Below, piece by piece: positions 1-8,717 of a stretch of 64,000 nt of DNA. The stretch covers positions 1,426,001 through 1,490,000 of the forward strand of contig CAWIAG010000004.1 of assembly GCA_963834015.1 (NCBI GenBank), in the 5' to 3' direction. The notes under the pieces are model-generated. The model saw nothing but the letters and a program-made list of their open reading frames with translations. It was not told the origin of the DNA and did no database searches. Each line of letters opens with the position of its first letter. Positions within the stretch are counted from its first letter, which is position 1. The position numbers and the translations under genes were made by a program. The stretch is from FEN-1297 sp963834015. Lineage in GTDB: Bacteria; Bacteroidota; Ignavibacteria; Ignavibacteriales; Ignavibacteriaceae.

Positions 1-2033
1 GTCTGCCTCAGTTCAGCTCTTGTATTATATGCAGAAGGCATAAACTTGCGGTAATAGTCGTACGCCTGGTCGCCCCTGCCGGTTAAAGATTCCGCAATAA
101 TTGCCCAGCTTTGCGTATGCTGAAAAATGGATGCGTTCTCTTTCATTCCTTTATTGAAAAGCCGGGACTTAATAACCTTAGGATCTGTTTTCTCAACCGG
201 GGGATCGTTAATCATTAATCCGTAATCCGTAGAGAGCCGGCGGTTAACTACATCCAATAATTTTTCTGATTGTTCCCTTGAAGTGTGCCCGCTTATCACC
301 GCCCACGGCTGCGGTTCAAGAAAGATAGAAGCTTCGTCATTTTCCTTTGAACCAAACTTTAGCCCGTCAGCCCTGTAAGCGCGCAGATACCACTCTCCGT
401 CCCATGCAAACTTTTCTAAGTTTTCATCCAGTGTTTTCAAATAGCTTTGTGCCCACTTAACTTCTTCGGGTTTATTTAATAGGTGTCCAATTTCTATATA
501 AGTCTTCAACGCAAAACGCAATTGAAAAGCCACAAAAGTTGTTTCGCCGTCAAAGCCAAGCACAAGGCAGTCATTCCAATCGGCAGACAAGCCGCATGGA
601 AATCCATGCTTGCCTGAATGATCAAGATTGAATTGTATTGCTCGTTTCATGTGCCCGAACACCGTGTCCTCTCCTTTATCGGCATATGGCAGTACCTTAT
701 CAAAGAAAGTAATATCTCCCGTTTCTTTTACAAACGCGGGAATGGTATTGAAAAGCCACATGCAGTCATCGGACCGGAATTCATTATCTGCCGGCAGCTT
801 TTCCTTTCCCGGCGTATGGGCAAAAGGCTTAACAACAGGCATAGCTCCGCCGTTGGAAACCTGGCCGGTTATCATAAGCTCAAGCCTGTCCCTTACTTCA
901 TCCGGAATTGAATGAATAATGCCAAGCATATCCTGGACAGTATCGCGGTAGCCTAACCCGTCCCGCTCGCCGCTGTAAATCAGGCTGGCCGCACGCGACC
1001 ACGCAAAAGTCATTAAATTATTGTATGGATTCCACATGTTAAACATGCTGTTGAATTCCGCATCTGGAGTTTCCGCCGTTAACCCCTCAATTCTGGAATG
1101 CCAGTATTTTTTTACTTTTTCATATTCATCACGCACTTTAGCCGGGTCGCCTGATTCCTTCACAGCCTGCTTACCCTCAACACCCGCGGCGCCAATTCCC
1201 ATCAGCACTACCAGCTCCTTTGATTCGCCCGCCTCAAGTTCAATATCAACCTGCAAAGTGCCGCAGCCGTTATCCCCTACGGCAATTGAATTTTTACATT
1301 TGCCTTCTTCCACTACAACCGGATTTGCATAAGTACGGTACGGCCCCAGGAATATTTCCCTGTCTGTATCCCACCCTTTAACCTCAGCGCCCGTAATTGC
1401 TAAAAATGTATGGCGGCTTTGCCCGTCGTCTTCAAAATGCTCCGGCATTGACGGCATATAAACATTTGTGCCGTGGTCAATAATATTGTCCACCACATCC
1501 ATCTTCAATATATATTGCGAATACTGAAGGTTGTTCATATCCTGCGTTTGATTCCAGTTATTAGTATACTCAACGTATGTAAAGACGCCGAGTTTTCTTT
1601 TTTTATTACCTGTGTTCGTAACCTTCAACAGCCAGCATTCATACGTACGGCCTAGCGGAACAAAATAAAGCGATTCGGTTTTTATTGATGCATACTCGGA
1701 ATCTATTTTTGTATAAGCCGTGCCGTGCCGGCAAACGGATTTATAATCCTTCAGCGGTTTGCCAACGGGCTGCCAGGAGGTTGACCAGAAATCTTTACTG
1801 TCTTTATCATGTATGTAAAAATACCGCCCGGGCTGATCCATCGGGATATTATTAAATTTAAGACGCATGAACCGTCCCTGCGCAGCCGACTTATAAAAAC
1901 TGTATCCTCCCGCGTTATTTGTTATTATTGCCCCGTACTCGGTAGACCCTAAATAATTGCTCCATGATCTTGGTGTATCAGGTCGCTCAATTACATATTC
2001 TTTATTTTTATCATCAAAATATCCAAACTGCAT
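1..2033 (-). CDS. GH94-family glycoside phosphorylase (cellobiose/chitobiose phosphorylase-like), 3' end beyond window
   Basis: Reverse-strand frame open from an ATG at 2033 to the left edge: 677 codons without a stop, of about 800 expected. A strong Shine-Dalgarno (AGGAGG, about 2042-2048) fixes the start. The N-terminus (MQFGYFDDKNKEYVIERPDT) and the block containing SADWNDCL match the GH94 family, whose catalytic Asp lies in the DWND motif. GH94 enzymes cleave beta-linked disaccharides with phosphate to a sugar-1-phosphate plus a free sugar, in the cytoplasm. SADWNDCL rather than GDWNDGM makes me lean away from classical cellobiose phosphorylase and towards a chitobiose or other specificity, but substrate is not settled. 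All plus-strand frames here are antisense shadows. Confidence 0.88.
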   Translation of the reverse strand, partial: MQFGYFDDKNKEYVIERPDTPRSWSNYLGSTEYGAIITNNAGGYSFYKSAAQGRFMRLKFNNIPMDQPGRYFYIHDKDSKDFWSTSWQPVGKPLKDYKSVCRHGTAYTKIDSEYASIKTESLYFVPLGRTYECWLLKVTNTGNKKRKLGVFTYVEYTNNWNQTQDMNNLQYSQYILKMDVVDNIIDHGTNVYMPSMPEHFEDDGQSRHTFLAITGAEVKGWDTDREIFLGPYRTYANPVVVEEGKCKNSIAVGDNGCGTLQVDIELEAGESKELVVLMGIGAAGVEGKQAVKESGDPAKVRDEYEKVKKYWHSRIEGLTAETPDAEFNSMFNMWNPYNNLMTFAWSRAASLIYSGERDGLGYRDTVQDMLGIIHSIPDEVRDRLELMITGQVSNGGAMPVVKPFAHTPGKEKLPADNEFRSDDCMWLFNTIPAFVKETGDITFFDKVLPYADKGEDTVFGHMKRAIQFNLDHSGKHGFPCGLSADWNDCLVLGFDGETTFVAFQLRFALKTYIEIGHLLNKPEEVKWAQSYLKTLDENLEKFAWDGEWYLRAYRADGLKFGSKENDEASIFLEPQPWAVISGHTSREQSEKLLDVVNRRLSTDYGLMINDPPVEKTDPKVIKSRLFNKGMKENASIFQHTQSWAIIAESLTGRGDQAYDYYRKFMPSAYNTRAELRQ

Positions 2034-2303
2034 TTTAAATTTCCTCCTGGATGGTAATTCAATTTTTAAACAGATAAGCGAAAAATAATACTGTTTTTTG
2101 TCGGAACAAAAGAAAATTGTCTGAACTATGATTCTTATGATTAAACTGATTAACATGATTGAACTCAATCGTTCGAATTTTTATTAATATTAGATAATTT
2201 ATATGATTATTTGAAATTTGTTAACATCATTTACCGATGTAAATCATAATTTATTTTGTTATTTTGAATTCAGGATTAGCTAAAACAAGAAAGGAAACCG
2301 GGT

Positions 2304-2750
2304 ATGAAGAACGAATCAACAAAAAAAATTATTCATTCTATTGTAGATAATGTGGAAGAACTGCTTCCCGGGTATTTACAGGATGAAGCCGACAGGTCCA
2401 TATCAAACGGAAACGTTGCTCTCGTTATAATTGAAGAAGACGGCGCCGTTACAGGCAAAATATTCGGAACGAACAAAATCAGGGGTAGGGAATCTTTCAG
2501 AGTTGCCTGGACTAAAGCCAGCCAGGCATGGATTACGGGAATTAAAACCGGCGAATATGAAAAGAAAATTTTTAACGATGAAATTTCCGATGCCGTATAT
2601 GGAATAAGCAAACCCGATATGATAGGCTGGGAAGGCGGCCAGCCCGTTACACTTAAAGACGGTACAAAACTGGCATGCGGTTTCAGCGGTATCCGCGGCT
2701 TTAATGATCTGGGAATTGTTCTTAAAGCAATCGCAAAGGCAGATGCATAA
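2304..2750 (+). CDS. GlcG/HbpS-like (DUF336) protein
   Basis: 148 residues, the usual size for the GlcG/HbpS family. The C-terminal half carries the family's typical run: a GWEGGQP loop near residues 108-114 and GFSGIRGFNDLGIV near 126-139. Members are small cytoplasmic or secreted proteins, some binding heme or cobalamin, others found with glycolate or propanediol genes; the ligand here cannot be read from sequence. No signal peptide. AAAGGA lies about 10 bases before the ATG. It is a single-gene unit followed by a hairpin, in a region of ordinary chromosomal genes. Confidence 0.8.
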   Translation: MKNESTKKIIHSIVDNVEELLPGYLQDEADRSISNGNVALVIIEEDGAVTGKIFGTNKIRGRESFRVAWTKASQAWITGIKTGEYEKKIFNDEISDAVYGISKPDMIGWEGGQPVTLKDGTKLACGFSGIRGFNDLGIVLKAIAKADA

Positions 2751-2780
2751 TAAAATTATTATCTCTTAATTTTTTAACTA

Positions 2781-2812
2781 ACAGGAGCGGTATTATTTCT
2801 TATCTGCTCCTG
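2781..2812. terminator. Hairpin, probable terminator between converging genes
   Basis: Perfect 8-bp arms ACAGGAGC (2781-2788) and GCTCCTGT (2805-2812) followed by TTTCT. It lies between the plus-strand GlcG-like gene and the converging methyltransferase gene, so it could serve either strand. Confidence 0.55.
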
Positions 2813-2913
2813 TTTCTATCTATATATATAAGATAACAATTCTATTATTCCAATCGTTTCAAAATTTTAGTTTCGCAGTCAAAAATAAATTTTGCATCAA
2901 TATCCTCCTGCCC

Positions 2914-3504
2914 TTATTTCCTTCTGCAAACCAGTTCTCCCGTGCATATAGGCACTATTAAACAATCAAACCTTTCATCTGCAGATGCTTTATCAATCAT
3001 AGGCTTTATGGTATCATAATGGTTTATTGCATTGTCTGCAATTATCAAACCGTTTTTTACAACTTTTCCGGAAACCAAATCCCAACATTTTTCATAAATC
3101 TCTTTTTCGCAGTCGATAAAACAAAAAGATACATCGCTTATATTTTCCAAATTGTTCAGCGCATCTCCCTCAATCAGCTCCACCATATCTGAGATTCGCG
3201 CCTCATTAAAAGTTTCCTTTGCTAAATTAATTTTTTCTTCAAGTAATTCAAATGTTTTTACTTTTATTTTTCTCTCCTTTGCGGCAAGCGATATCCACAT
3301 TGTTGAGTACCCGGCGCTCGTCCCTATCTCTATAAAGTTCCCGTCGGGACAGTTTGAAGCTAATAAAGATAAAAATTTCCCTGTTTCCGGAGGTATCTGC
3401 CTTAATCTTCTCAACTTTTCCGTACCGTCGGTTCTGTCGCCTCTGTCAATGTTTTCCAAATACTTCATTCTTAGTTTCATTTTTTCGTTTATCTCATTAA
3501 ACAT
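2914..3504 (-). CDS. SAM-dependent O-methyltransferase (class I)
   Basis: 196 residues, slightly short of the typical 210-220 for catechol/caffeoyl-CoA-type O-methyltransferases. The SAM-binding motif I reads IEIGTSAGYST at about residues 58-68; an acidic FELLEE follows near 85 (ribose contact) and FCFIDCEKE near 127 is the usual post-motif strand with metal-ligand Asp. The N-terminus contains the DRTDGTEKLRRLRQIPPETGK-type segment seen before motif I in this group. A GGAG sits about 8 bases before the ATG. Methyl acceptor unknown. Monocistronic; no link to the neighbouring ECF operon beyond proximity. Confidence 0.82.
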   Translation of the reverse strand: MFNEINEKMKLRMKYLENIDRGDRTDGTEKLRRLRQIPPETGKFLSLLASNCPDGNFIEIGTSAGYSTMWISLAAKERKIKVKTFELLEEKINLAKETFNEARISDMVELIEGDALNNLENISDVSFCFIDCEKEIYEKCWDLVSGKVVKNGLIIADNAINHYDTIKPMIDKASADERFDCLIVPICTGELVCRRK

Positions 3505-3717
3505 TTTCTTCTCCGTTTCTATTTCATTTTTTCCGTATAACGAAAATAAATTATTTCATAATACTATTCATTATCTCAATATCACGATATTTACCGGTAA
3601 AATTAACCGTTTCACCGATTTCTTATATTAAATGTAGTATCCTGCTCATAATTTTAATACAATAAATCAGGAGTATTCCGGTTATGATAAATATTTTTAA
3701 CCCTAATGAATAAAGTT

Positions 3718-3746
3718 TGTAACAATTTACACGTCCGTTTCGTCTA
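3718..3746 (+). promoter_or_regulatory. Probable ECF-sigma promoter
   Basis: TGTAAC (3718-3723), a 17-bp spacer, then CGTCTA (3741-3746). The -35 GTAAC and -10 CGTC pattern is typical of ECF-type promoters. It lies directly before the sigma gene, so autoregulation is likely. The -10 ends only 10 bases before the ATG at 3757, so the transcript would be leaderless or nearly so. Confidence 0.6.
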
Positions 3747-3756
3747 TTAGTTAAAG

Positions 3757-4290
3757 ATGTTAAATACTTTACGATACAAAATATTAATCAATCAGCATAA
3801 AAATAGAATATACCGCTATTCCTTTTTGATGATGAAAAACCGGATGGATGCCGATGACATTACTCAGGAGGTTCTCATCCGTATTTGGAAGAATATTGAC
3901 GACTTTAACATAAATAAATCTAAAACGTGGATAATGAGGACAACACATAACTTGTGCATAGATTACATCCGAAAACAGCAGTCGGCATTAAAAAAATTTA
4001 TTGAAATAGATGATGAATTTGAAAATAATTATAGCGAGGATAATTTGTTAAACGACACAGAAATTGCCTTTAGGCGGGAAACTATTAAATCAAAGATAAA
4101 TGAAGCGGTGGATAATCTGCCCGGGCACCTGAAAAGCGTTTTCGTTTTTTACGAATTCGAGGGGATGAAATACAAAGAAATAAGCGAAGTATTGGATATT
4201 CCTATGAATAGCGTTAAAGTTTACCTGCTTCGTGCAAGAAAAAAATTACAATCGGAACTAAAGGAATTGGTAAATGAAAGAGCAAACTGA
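3757..4290 (+). CDS. ECF-subfamily RNA polymerase sigma factor
   Basis: 177 residues, typical for an ECF sigma factor. Region 2 spans about residues 15-85, with the DADDITQEVLIRIWKN helix that binds core polymerase and a TWIMRTTHNLCIDYIRKQQ segment for -10 recognition. Region 4 spans about 120-172 (DNLPGHLKSVFVFYEFEGM... then EISEVLDIPMNSVKVYLLRA), the helix-turn-helix for the -35. It starts a four-gene operon; its end overlaps the next gene by 17 bases, the usual arrangement for sigma/anti-sigma pairs. The upstream ECF-type promoter suggests positive autoregulation. Confidence 0.92.
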   Translation: MLNTLRYKILINQHKNRIYRYSFLMMKNRMDADDITQEVLIRIWKNIDDFNINKSKTWIMRTTHNLCIDYIRKQQSALKKFIEIDDEFENNYSEDNLLNDTEIAFRRETIKSKINEAVDNLPGHLKSVFVFYEFEGMKYKEISEVLDIPMNSVKVYLLRARKKLQSELKELVNERAN

Positions 4291-4816
4291 AATTGATGGA
4301 AAATTTGTAGATAAAATTATTTCCGTCGCCTACGGGGACGGCAGCCTGTTTGATAAAATAGAAGTTTATAAAAAGGCTTATTCTAATCCGGCAGTAAAAA
4401 AACTTTTATATGATTATAAGGCAACCGCAAAAGCCGTTAAGTACGCTCAAAAGGAGTATGCTTCTGCAAAACCTTTAAGTGATGTTAAAAGTGAAAATAA
4501 TAGGCGGGGTAATATTTTCATCCCGCTGCTTGCCGGCTTGTATAAAGCGTTTGTAATAAACTGGGCGTATTCTGCTGCAACGGTAATTGTTGTTATTACT
4601 GTTTCAACTTTCCTTTTATTAAGGCAGCCGAAACCGGAACCAACTTATTCTAAAGAGCAGGTTATCCTTGCGGAAAAACAGGTTAAGGAATCATTTGCCC
4701 TTGTAGAAAATATGTTGGCAAAAGCTCAAAACAAAACAACTCCGGATCTTATTAGAAATAACATTCTGCGGCCTATTCAAAAGAGTACCGTAATTATTAA
4801 TAATTTATTAAACTGA
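4274..4816 (+). CDS. Putative membrane-anchored anti-sigma factor
   Basis: 180 residues: a cytoplasmic charged N-terminal half, one strongly hydrophobic segment at about 97-116 (rich in V, I, T, ending FLLLRQPK), and an extracytoplasmic C-terminal helix. That layout, and its start inside the end of the sigma gene, is how single-pass anti-sigma factors usually look. No clear zinc-binding HxxxCxxC anti-sigma motif is visible, so the call rests mainly on position and topology. It would hold the sigma factor at the inner membrane until an envelope signal releases it. Confidence 0.6.
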   Translation: MKEQTEIDGKFVDKIISVAYGDGSLFDKIEVYKKAYSNPAVKKLLYDYKATAKAVKYAQKEYASAKPLSDVKSENNRRGNIFIPLLAGLYKAFVINWAYSAATVIVVITVSTFLLLRQPKPEPTYSKEQVILAEKQVKESFALVENMLAKAQNKTTPDLIRNNILRPIQKSTVIINNLLN

Positions 4817-4823
4817 GGGTAAA

Positions 4824-5390
4824 ATGAAAAACCCGGTTAAAATATTTCTCGCTGTTTTTTTATTTGCCGCATCTGTTTCGCTTGCGCAAAATGATGATGA
4901 CTATTCAAAATATCCCGGCTACTTTAATTTCGGCACTATCTCCCGCTTTATCAAAGGGGATAATGTAACTGAAGTAAATATCGACTACCATTTGCTAAAC
5001 CTTATTTCCGGCCTCTCGCAGGATAATAACGACGGCCTTGCACAAATTATCCACAACTTAAAGCTGGTTAAAGTTTATTCGTTTGAAGTAAAGCCTGAGG
5101 ATCAAAAAGAATTACTCGGCAAAATAATTGAAATGGACGAAAGCTTAAAAGACAAAAAATGGGACAGGATAGTTAAAGTTAAAGAGCCTGATCAATTCAC
5201 TTTCGTTTTTATTAAACCTTCGGGTAATGATAAAACAATCTCCGGTATTGTCGCTGTTAATTATGAAAAATCAGGCAAGGCTACTTTTGTTAATATCGTT
5301 GGAGAAATAAATAATAAAGATATCGGCAAAGTAGCCAATAAGTTTAATGTTCCTTCTTTCGAAGGGAAAGACAACAAGAAAGATAAATAG
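4824..5390 (+). CDS. Secreted DUF4252-like protein
   Basis: 188 residues with a clean Sec signal peptide (positive N-terminus, hydrophobic core, SLAQ cleavage at about residue 22). The body has the SRFIKGDNVTEVNI... LLNLISGL opening and the valine-rich YSFEVK/VKEPDQFTFVFI/GIVAVN strands that I associate with DUF4252 proteins, which often lie in ECF sigma operons of Bacteroidota. It ends in a highly charged KGKDNKKDK-like tail. Only 7 bases separate it from the anti-sigma-like gene. Likely an envelope-stress or periplasmic partner; no biochemical function known to me. Confidence 0.65.
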   Translation: MKNPVKIFLAVFLFAASVSLAQNDDDYSKYPGYFNFGTISRFIKGDNVTEVNIDYHLLNLISGLSQDNNDGLAQIIHNLKLVKVYSFEVKPEDQKELLGKIIEMDESLKDKKWDRIVKVKEPDQFTFVFIKPSGNDKTISGIVAVNYEKSGKATFVNIVGEINNKDIGKVANKFNVPSFEGKDNKKDK

Positions 5391-5427
5391 TATTACACTT
5401 TACTTAACAAATTTTATGGAGTAATAA

Positions 5428-6318
5428 ATGTTTACCGGAAAATTATTTTTATCAGTAATGTTAAGCCTGGTTGGTTTCATCTGCCTTTATCCGCAGGTTA
5501 AAGATACAACAGAAGATAAGGATGACAGTTGGATTTATTCTTATTGCAATTTCAGCCAATTTAAATATTCATTTTCCGGTAGTCCTACTATCTCCGCCAA
5601 TTATGGCCTTTCAAAAACCAGTGTGGAAAATTTTAATGAGTCTTTCGCAAAGCCTGATCTTATTGAGTTAAAACTTGGCTACACGCACGAACAAAAGAAT
5701 TTCAAAGCAAACAATATTATCGATTACCGTTTTAGTTATTTCTATCTCAGTAACATTTCGGTGGATCTTTCCGGCAATTCTTCGGCAGGCTCCGGTTTGA
5801 AAACGGATCTATGGCGGGCGGGCTACGGCTATTCTTCCGGCTACGGTTATAATCTGGGCTCTGTTGCAATAATTCCGTACTATACTTTCTCGTTTGATTT
5901 GTCAAGGCTTAGAATGGAAGATACCCCTTCGGATGCAGGCGATAAAAGCACAACGGATTTATTTAATAAATCGTTTCGTTTCGGCAATAGTATGGAAGGC
6001 GGCGTAAGGTTCCAGTTATTGCCCGGTATGTCGCTTGATGCAGGTTATGAAAGATCGGTAATCTATCCCAGGCTCATTTTCTGGGAGTGGGCGGTCGGTG
6101 AGCTTATTGAAGTTGCCGGGCAAAGTATTTTAGATGACTATATTAAAGAAGTAATGAGGTCATCGCCTTACGCAGTGCCGGTAATAAACTTCTTATTGAA
6201 GAATGCGCTTTCATACGGGCTCTATCAGTTCAGGCATAATGAAATGAACTGGCCGTTTAATACTGCCGCGCCTCTGACTTACGACCAGTTTAAATTCGGA
6301 GTTACTTTCGTCCTTTAA
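5428..6318 (+). CDS. Outer-membrane beta-barrel protein, ECF operon
   Basis: 296 residues with a signal peptide (hydrophobic core around residues 6-20, cleavage near YPQ). The rest alternates polar and hydrophobic residues with many aromatic/glycine strands (GYGYSSGYGYNLG, IIPYYTFSFDL) and ends in FKFGVTFVL, a strand with the aromatic/hydrophobic end typical of a barrel terminus. It is the last gene of the ECF operon, 37 bases after the DUF4252-like gene, and may be the regulon's envelope target. No specific porin or transporter family recognised. Confidence 0.6.
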   Translation: MFTGKLFLSVMLSLVGFICLYPQVKDTTEDKDDSWIYSYCNFSQFKYSFSGSPTISANYGLSKTSVENFNESFAKPDLIELKLGYTHEQKNFKANNIIDYRFSYFYLSNISVDLSGNSSAGSGLKTDLWRAGYGYSSGYGYNLGSVAIIPYYTFSFDLSRLRMEDTPSDAGDKSTTDLFNKSFRFGNSMEGGVRFQLLPGMSLDAGYERSVIYPRLIFWEWAVGELIEVAGQSILDDYIKEVMRSSPYAVPVINFLLKNALSYGLYQFRHNEMNWPFNTAAPLTYDQFKFGVTFVL

Positions 6319-6513
6319 TTACTTATAAAAATGATATGTAATAATTATATTACCAGCCGTGTTTAAAAAACTCTGGCAAAAAAAACAGTAGATTTTTAAA
6401 AAGCGGTGTGTTAGATTTACGCCCGTAATTTTTAAGTTCTTATGATATCATTATTTGTATCGCGCCGGTGTTCTGAACCGCCGCTGATACCGGGTTTTCT
6501 AAAAAGTAATTCT

Positions 6514-6554
6514 TCTTAGTGTTTCTTTGTGGTCTTAGTGTCTTAGTGGTAAAA
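6514..6554. repeat. Dispersed TTAGTGTCTTAGTGG-type repeat
   Basis: Internally repetitive: TTCTTAGTG, TCTTTGTGG, TCTTAGTG, TCTTAGTGG in about 40 bases. Sequences of this type recur as intergenic repeats in many Bacteroidota-like genomes. Function unknown. Confidence 0.4.
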
Positions 6555-6676
6555 TGTTTTTGTTTTTAATAATTATTACTTAACCGCTTAGAAATTCAGA
6601 ATACTAAAGCTCACTAATAACTTTTTAGTTAACTTCATCCACAATATTAAAATATAAATCGGTTATCCATAACAAG

Positions 6677-6741
6677 AGCCGGTATTATTAACTGCAGAAT
6701 ATGGTTATTCCATTTCTGCAGTCAGTAATGCCGGCTTTTTT
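6677..6741 (+). terminator. Long hairpin with T tract, probable terminator
   Basis: Arms AGCCGGTATTA...AACTGCAGAAT pair with TTTCTGCAG...TAATGCCGGCT, followed by TTTTTTGTTTTT. It ends just before the first phage-like gene and would insulate it from the ECF operon. The two-part stem is longer than a minimal terminator, so a structured RNA element is also possible. Confidence 0.6.
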
Positions 6742-6830
6742 GTTTTTCACAAAAATATCATACTAAAAATGATCTAATCAGAATTCACATACGCTTTAAA
6801 ATAATCCTTTATTACCGGAGATAAAATACC

Positions 6831-7163
6831 ATGGCCGTTAACAACCAAATAAAAGAAAAATTAAAATGTAAGCTGGAAGCCGCCAAAGGCGAACTTGCCG
6901 GCGACCTCTCAAAAAGCAAGGTGGAAAGGGAAATCCGCAGCGTTAAAGAAGTGGATGGAAAGCTGAAAGCGGAGTTCTCTGTTGAGGGCCTGCACACCGA
7001 AAACAAAGGCGCAAAGCAGGCTCAAGATATGCCTTTTCATGAACATTACCGCAACTGGACGAAAATATTCGACGGCTGGAAAGATCTCTCCAAATACGGC
7101 GAAGCTTTTTATAATGCATCAATTGAAGAATTAAAAGAAATGGTAAATACCGGTAATAAATAA
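6831..7163 (+). CDS. Small charged protein, first gene of phage-like cassette, unknown function
   Basis: 110 residues, lysine- and glutamate-rich, predicted largely helical, with no membrane segment. ACCGGAG lies about 12 bases before the ATG. It lies where a portal or terminase gene would be expected in a tailed-phage head operon, but is far too small for either. It is followed after 48 bases by the scaffold-like gene, so it may belong to head assembly; a role as small accessory or host-derived protein cannot be excluded. Confidence 0.6.
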   Translation: MAVNNQIKEKLKCKLEAAKGELAGDLSKSKVEREIRSVKEVDGKLKAEFSVEGLHTENKGAKQAQDMPFHEHYRNWTKIFDGWKDLSKYGEAFYNASIEELKEMVNTGNK

Positions 7164-7211
7164 ATTCTAATCCGCCGTGCTTTAAGCTGCGGCATAAGGA
7201 GAATAAATTTT

Positions 7212-8645
7212 ATGGGCGATCTTTACACAGAATTTGATAAAGAAGACAAAGACGATATCGATCTTAATGACGATAAGCAAATAGACGTTATTCAAGATTT
7301 AAATAATGACGACGATATTGAAGCTGTTAAGCAATTAATCCGGGAAGAACTTAAGAACCCCGATGCGGATACTTCTCAAAGTTCTGAACCTGATCCGGAA
7401 CCCGTAAGCCCCGAAGGCGGCGAAAAGGATACTTCCGGTAAGGCCGTGGATGAAGACGGGCAGTCTGAAAATAAAGTTGATGAAAGTAGTCCAGCCGCAC
7501 CTGCCGGAACCCCGGGTAAAGATGAACCGGAACCACTCCCTGATAAATCTGCCGGTGATTTTATCCTAACCGAGGATGCCATAAATTCTTACCCGGAAGA
7601 ATACCGCGGCATACTTTCCAAATACAAAGGCAAATCGCGTGCGGAAATTGAAAAGGCTATCGCCAACGCCGTTATCTTTAAGACCAATCAGGATGCCGTG
7701 CAGGCTTTGATCGACACTCAAAAAGAAACCGGTAAAGCAAGGCATGATCAATCGTCCGGAACCGGTTCCTTTGAAACCAAATCCTCATCATTTCCCAATC
7801 CGGAAGAATTGCCGCCGCTGGCAGAAAACGAAGAAGTTAACAAAGCGGTTTCCGCTGAAGCTGTTAAAAGATTAAGAATGTCTAAGTACCCGGACATGCC
7901 TGCGGATCTCAACTCTGAAGAAGGTAAAAACTGGCTTAACGCAGCCGCATTAAGACAGTTGAAGCCGGCCTATCCGGATTTGCCTCTAGATCCCGGCAGC
8001 CCTGAGTACCAGGAATTCCTCCGCGATCTGCACGATGAAAACCCTGAGCTGGCTAACGACTTCCTTTATGAAAAGCGCCGGGCCGTGCAGAATATTCAAA
8101 ATGAATTTGTAAATACTTCTTTAAATGTTAAAAATGATCTGCAGCAGCTTATTTATGTCCGGAATAATTATAAAAGCATAAATAACTCAAGGCTTGAAGC
8201 CGAAGTTGATGCGATTAAAAAGGAACTTAATCAATTAGGATTAACCGAGCAGGATCTGGGGATTAACCTGTTATTGCAGAAGGATGAATCAGGTTCCTTC
8301 TACAATAATTTTTTAAGCCCTCTTATGCTTAACGGGGAATCTTCCGATCCCAATGTTATCGGGTACATCGGGCAGTTTCCCATTCTTAAAGAGAATAAAC
8401 TAAGGGAAAAGTTCCTGTATGCAAACAACATAAAAATTCTTAACCTTTTAGCCGGCAGGCGCGTAAGGGAAACGCAGAAAGAAACCGAACGGCTAAAAGA
8501 TACAAACCTCAATTCATTGGGAGGCCAGGCATCTTCCGGCGCGCCGGGCGCAGCGTTAACGCTCGATAAAATAAATTCCACAACCGATGAAGGCGCTTTG
8601 AAAAAAGAAAAAGCCCGGTTGGAGGAAATCTTAAGCAAGGGGTAG
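7212..8645 (+). CDS. Putative phage scaffold-like protein
   Basis: 477 residues. Residues 1 to about 115 are very acidic and low in complexity (runs of D, E, P, S), followed by a helical charged body and a C-terminal LEEILSKG tail. Composition and position immediately upstream of the major capsid gene suggest a scaffolding protein; acidic, coiled, poorly conserved proteins are usual here. A P-rich centre (about 175-200, SSFPNPEELPPLAEN) precedes a stretch with two peptide-like repeats of YPDMPADL/YPDLPLDP. No protease motif seen. Function by position only. Confidence 0.6.
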   Translation: MGDLYTEFDKEDKDDIDLNDDKQIDVIQDLNNDDDIEAVKQLIREELKNPDADTSQSSEPDPEPVSPEGGEKDTSGKAVDEDGQSENKVDESSPAAPAGTPGKDEPEPLPDKSAGDFILTEDAINSYPEEYRGILSKYKGKSRAEIEKAIANAVIFKTNQDAVQALIDTQKETGKARHDQSSGTGSFETKSSSFPNPEELPPLAENEEVNKAVSAEAVKRLRMSKYPDMPADLNSEEGKNWLNAAALRQLKPAYPDLPLDPGSPEYQEFLRDLHDENPELANDFLYEKRRAVQNIQNEFVNTSLNVKNDLQQLIYVRNNYKSINNSRLEAEVDAIKKELNQLGLTEQDLGINLLLQKDESGSFYNNFLSPLMLNGESSDPNVIGYIGQFPILKENKLREKFLYANNIKILNLLAGRRVRETQKETERLKDTNLNSLGGQASSGAPGAALTLDKINSTTDEGALKKEKARLEEILSKG

Positions 8646-8717
8646 CGCAGCAACTCCCGCCTGTCAACCCGGCGGCAGCAGCGCTGCTATAAATAAAAAT
8701 ATTACGGAGAATATAAT

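Larger units (their letters stand above)
6319..6830. other. 512-bp intergenic region at the left boundary of the phage-like cassette
   Basis: No coding sequence seen. It holds a partial relative (about 6370-6400) of the CTGGCAAAAAAA... repeat that flanks 50.1-52.3 kb, a CTTAGTGTCTTAGTGG-type dispersed repeat, and a long hairpin with a T tract. No tRNA or obvious attachment site is present. Confidence 0.6.

Noticed and set aside
618..1655. Four plus-strand open frames (97, 95, 103 and 60 residues)
   Set aside because: They are antisense to the GH94 gene, whose reverse-strand frame is open throughout and carries recognisable motifs; they have no Shine-Dalgarno or sensible composition.
6319..6830. 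tRNA or tmRNA gene as prophage attachment site at the cassette's left edge
   Set aside because: No cloverleaf or CCA-type end found; the long hairpin there has a T tract and looks like a terminator.
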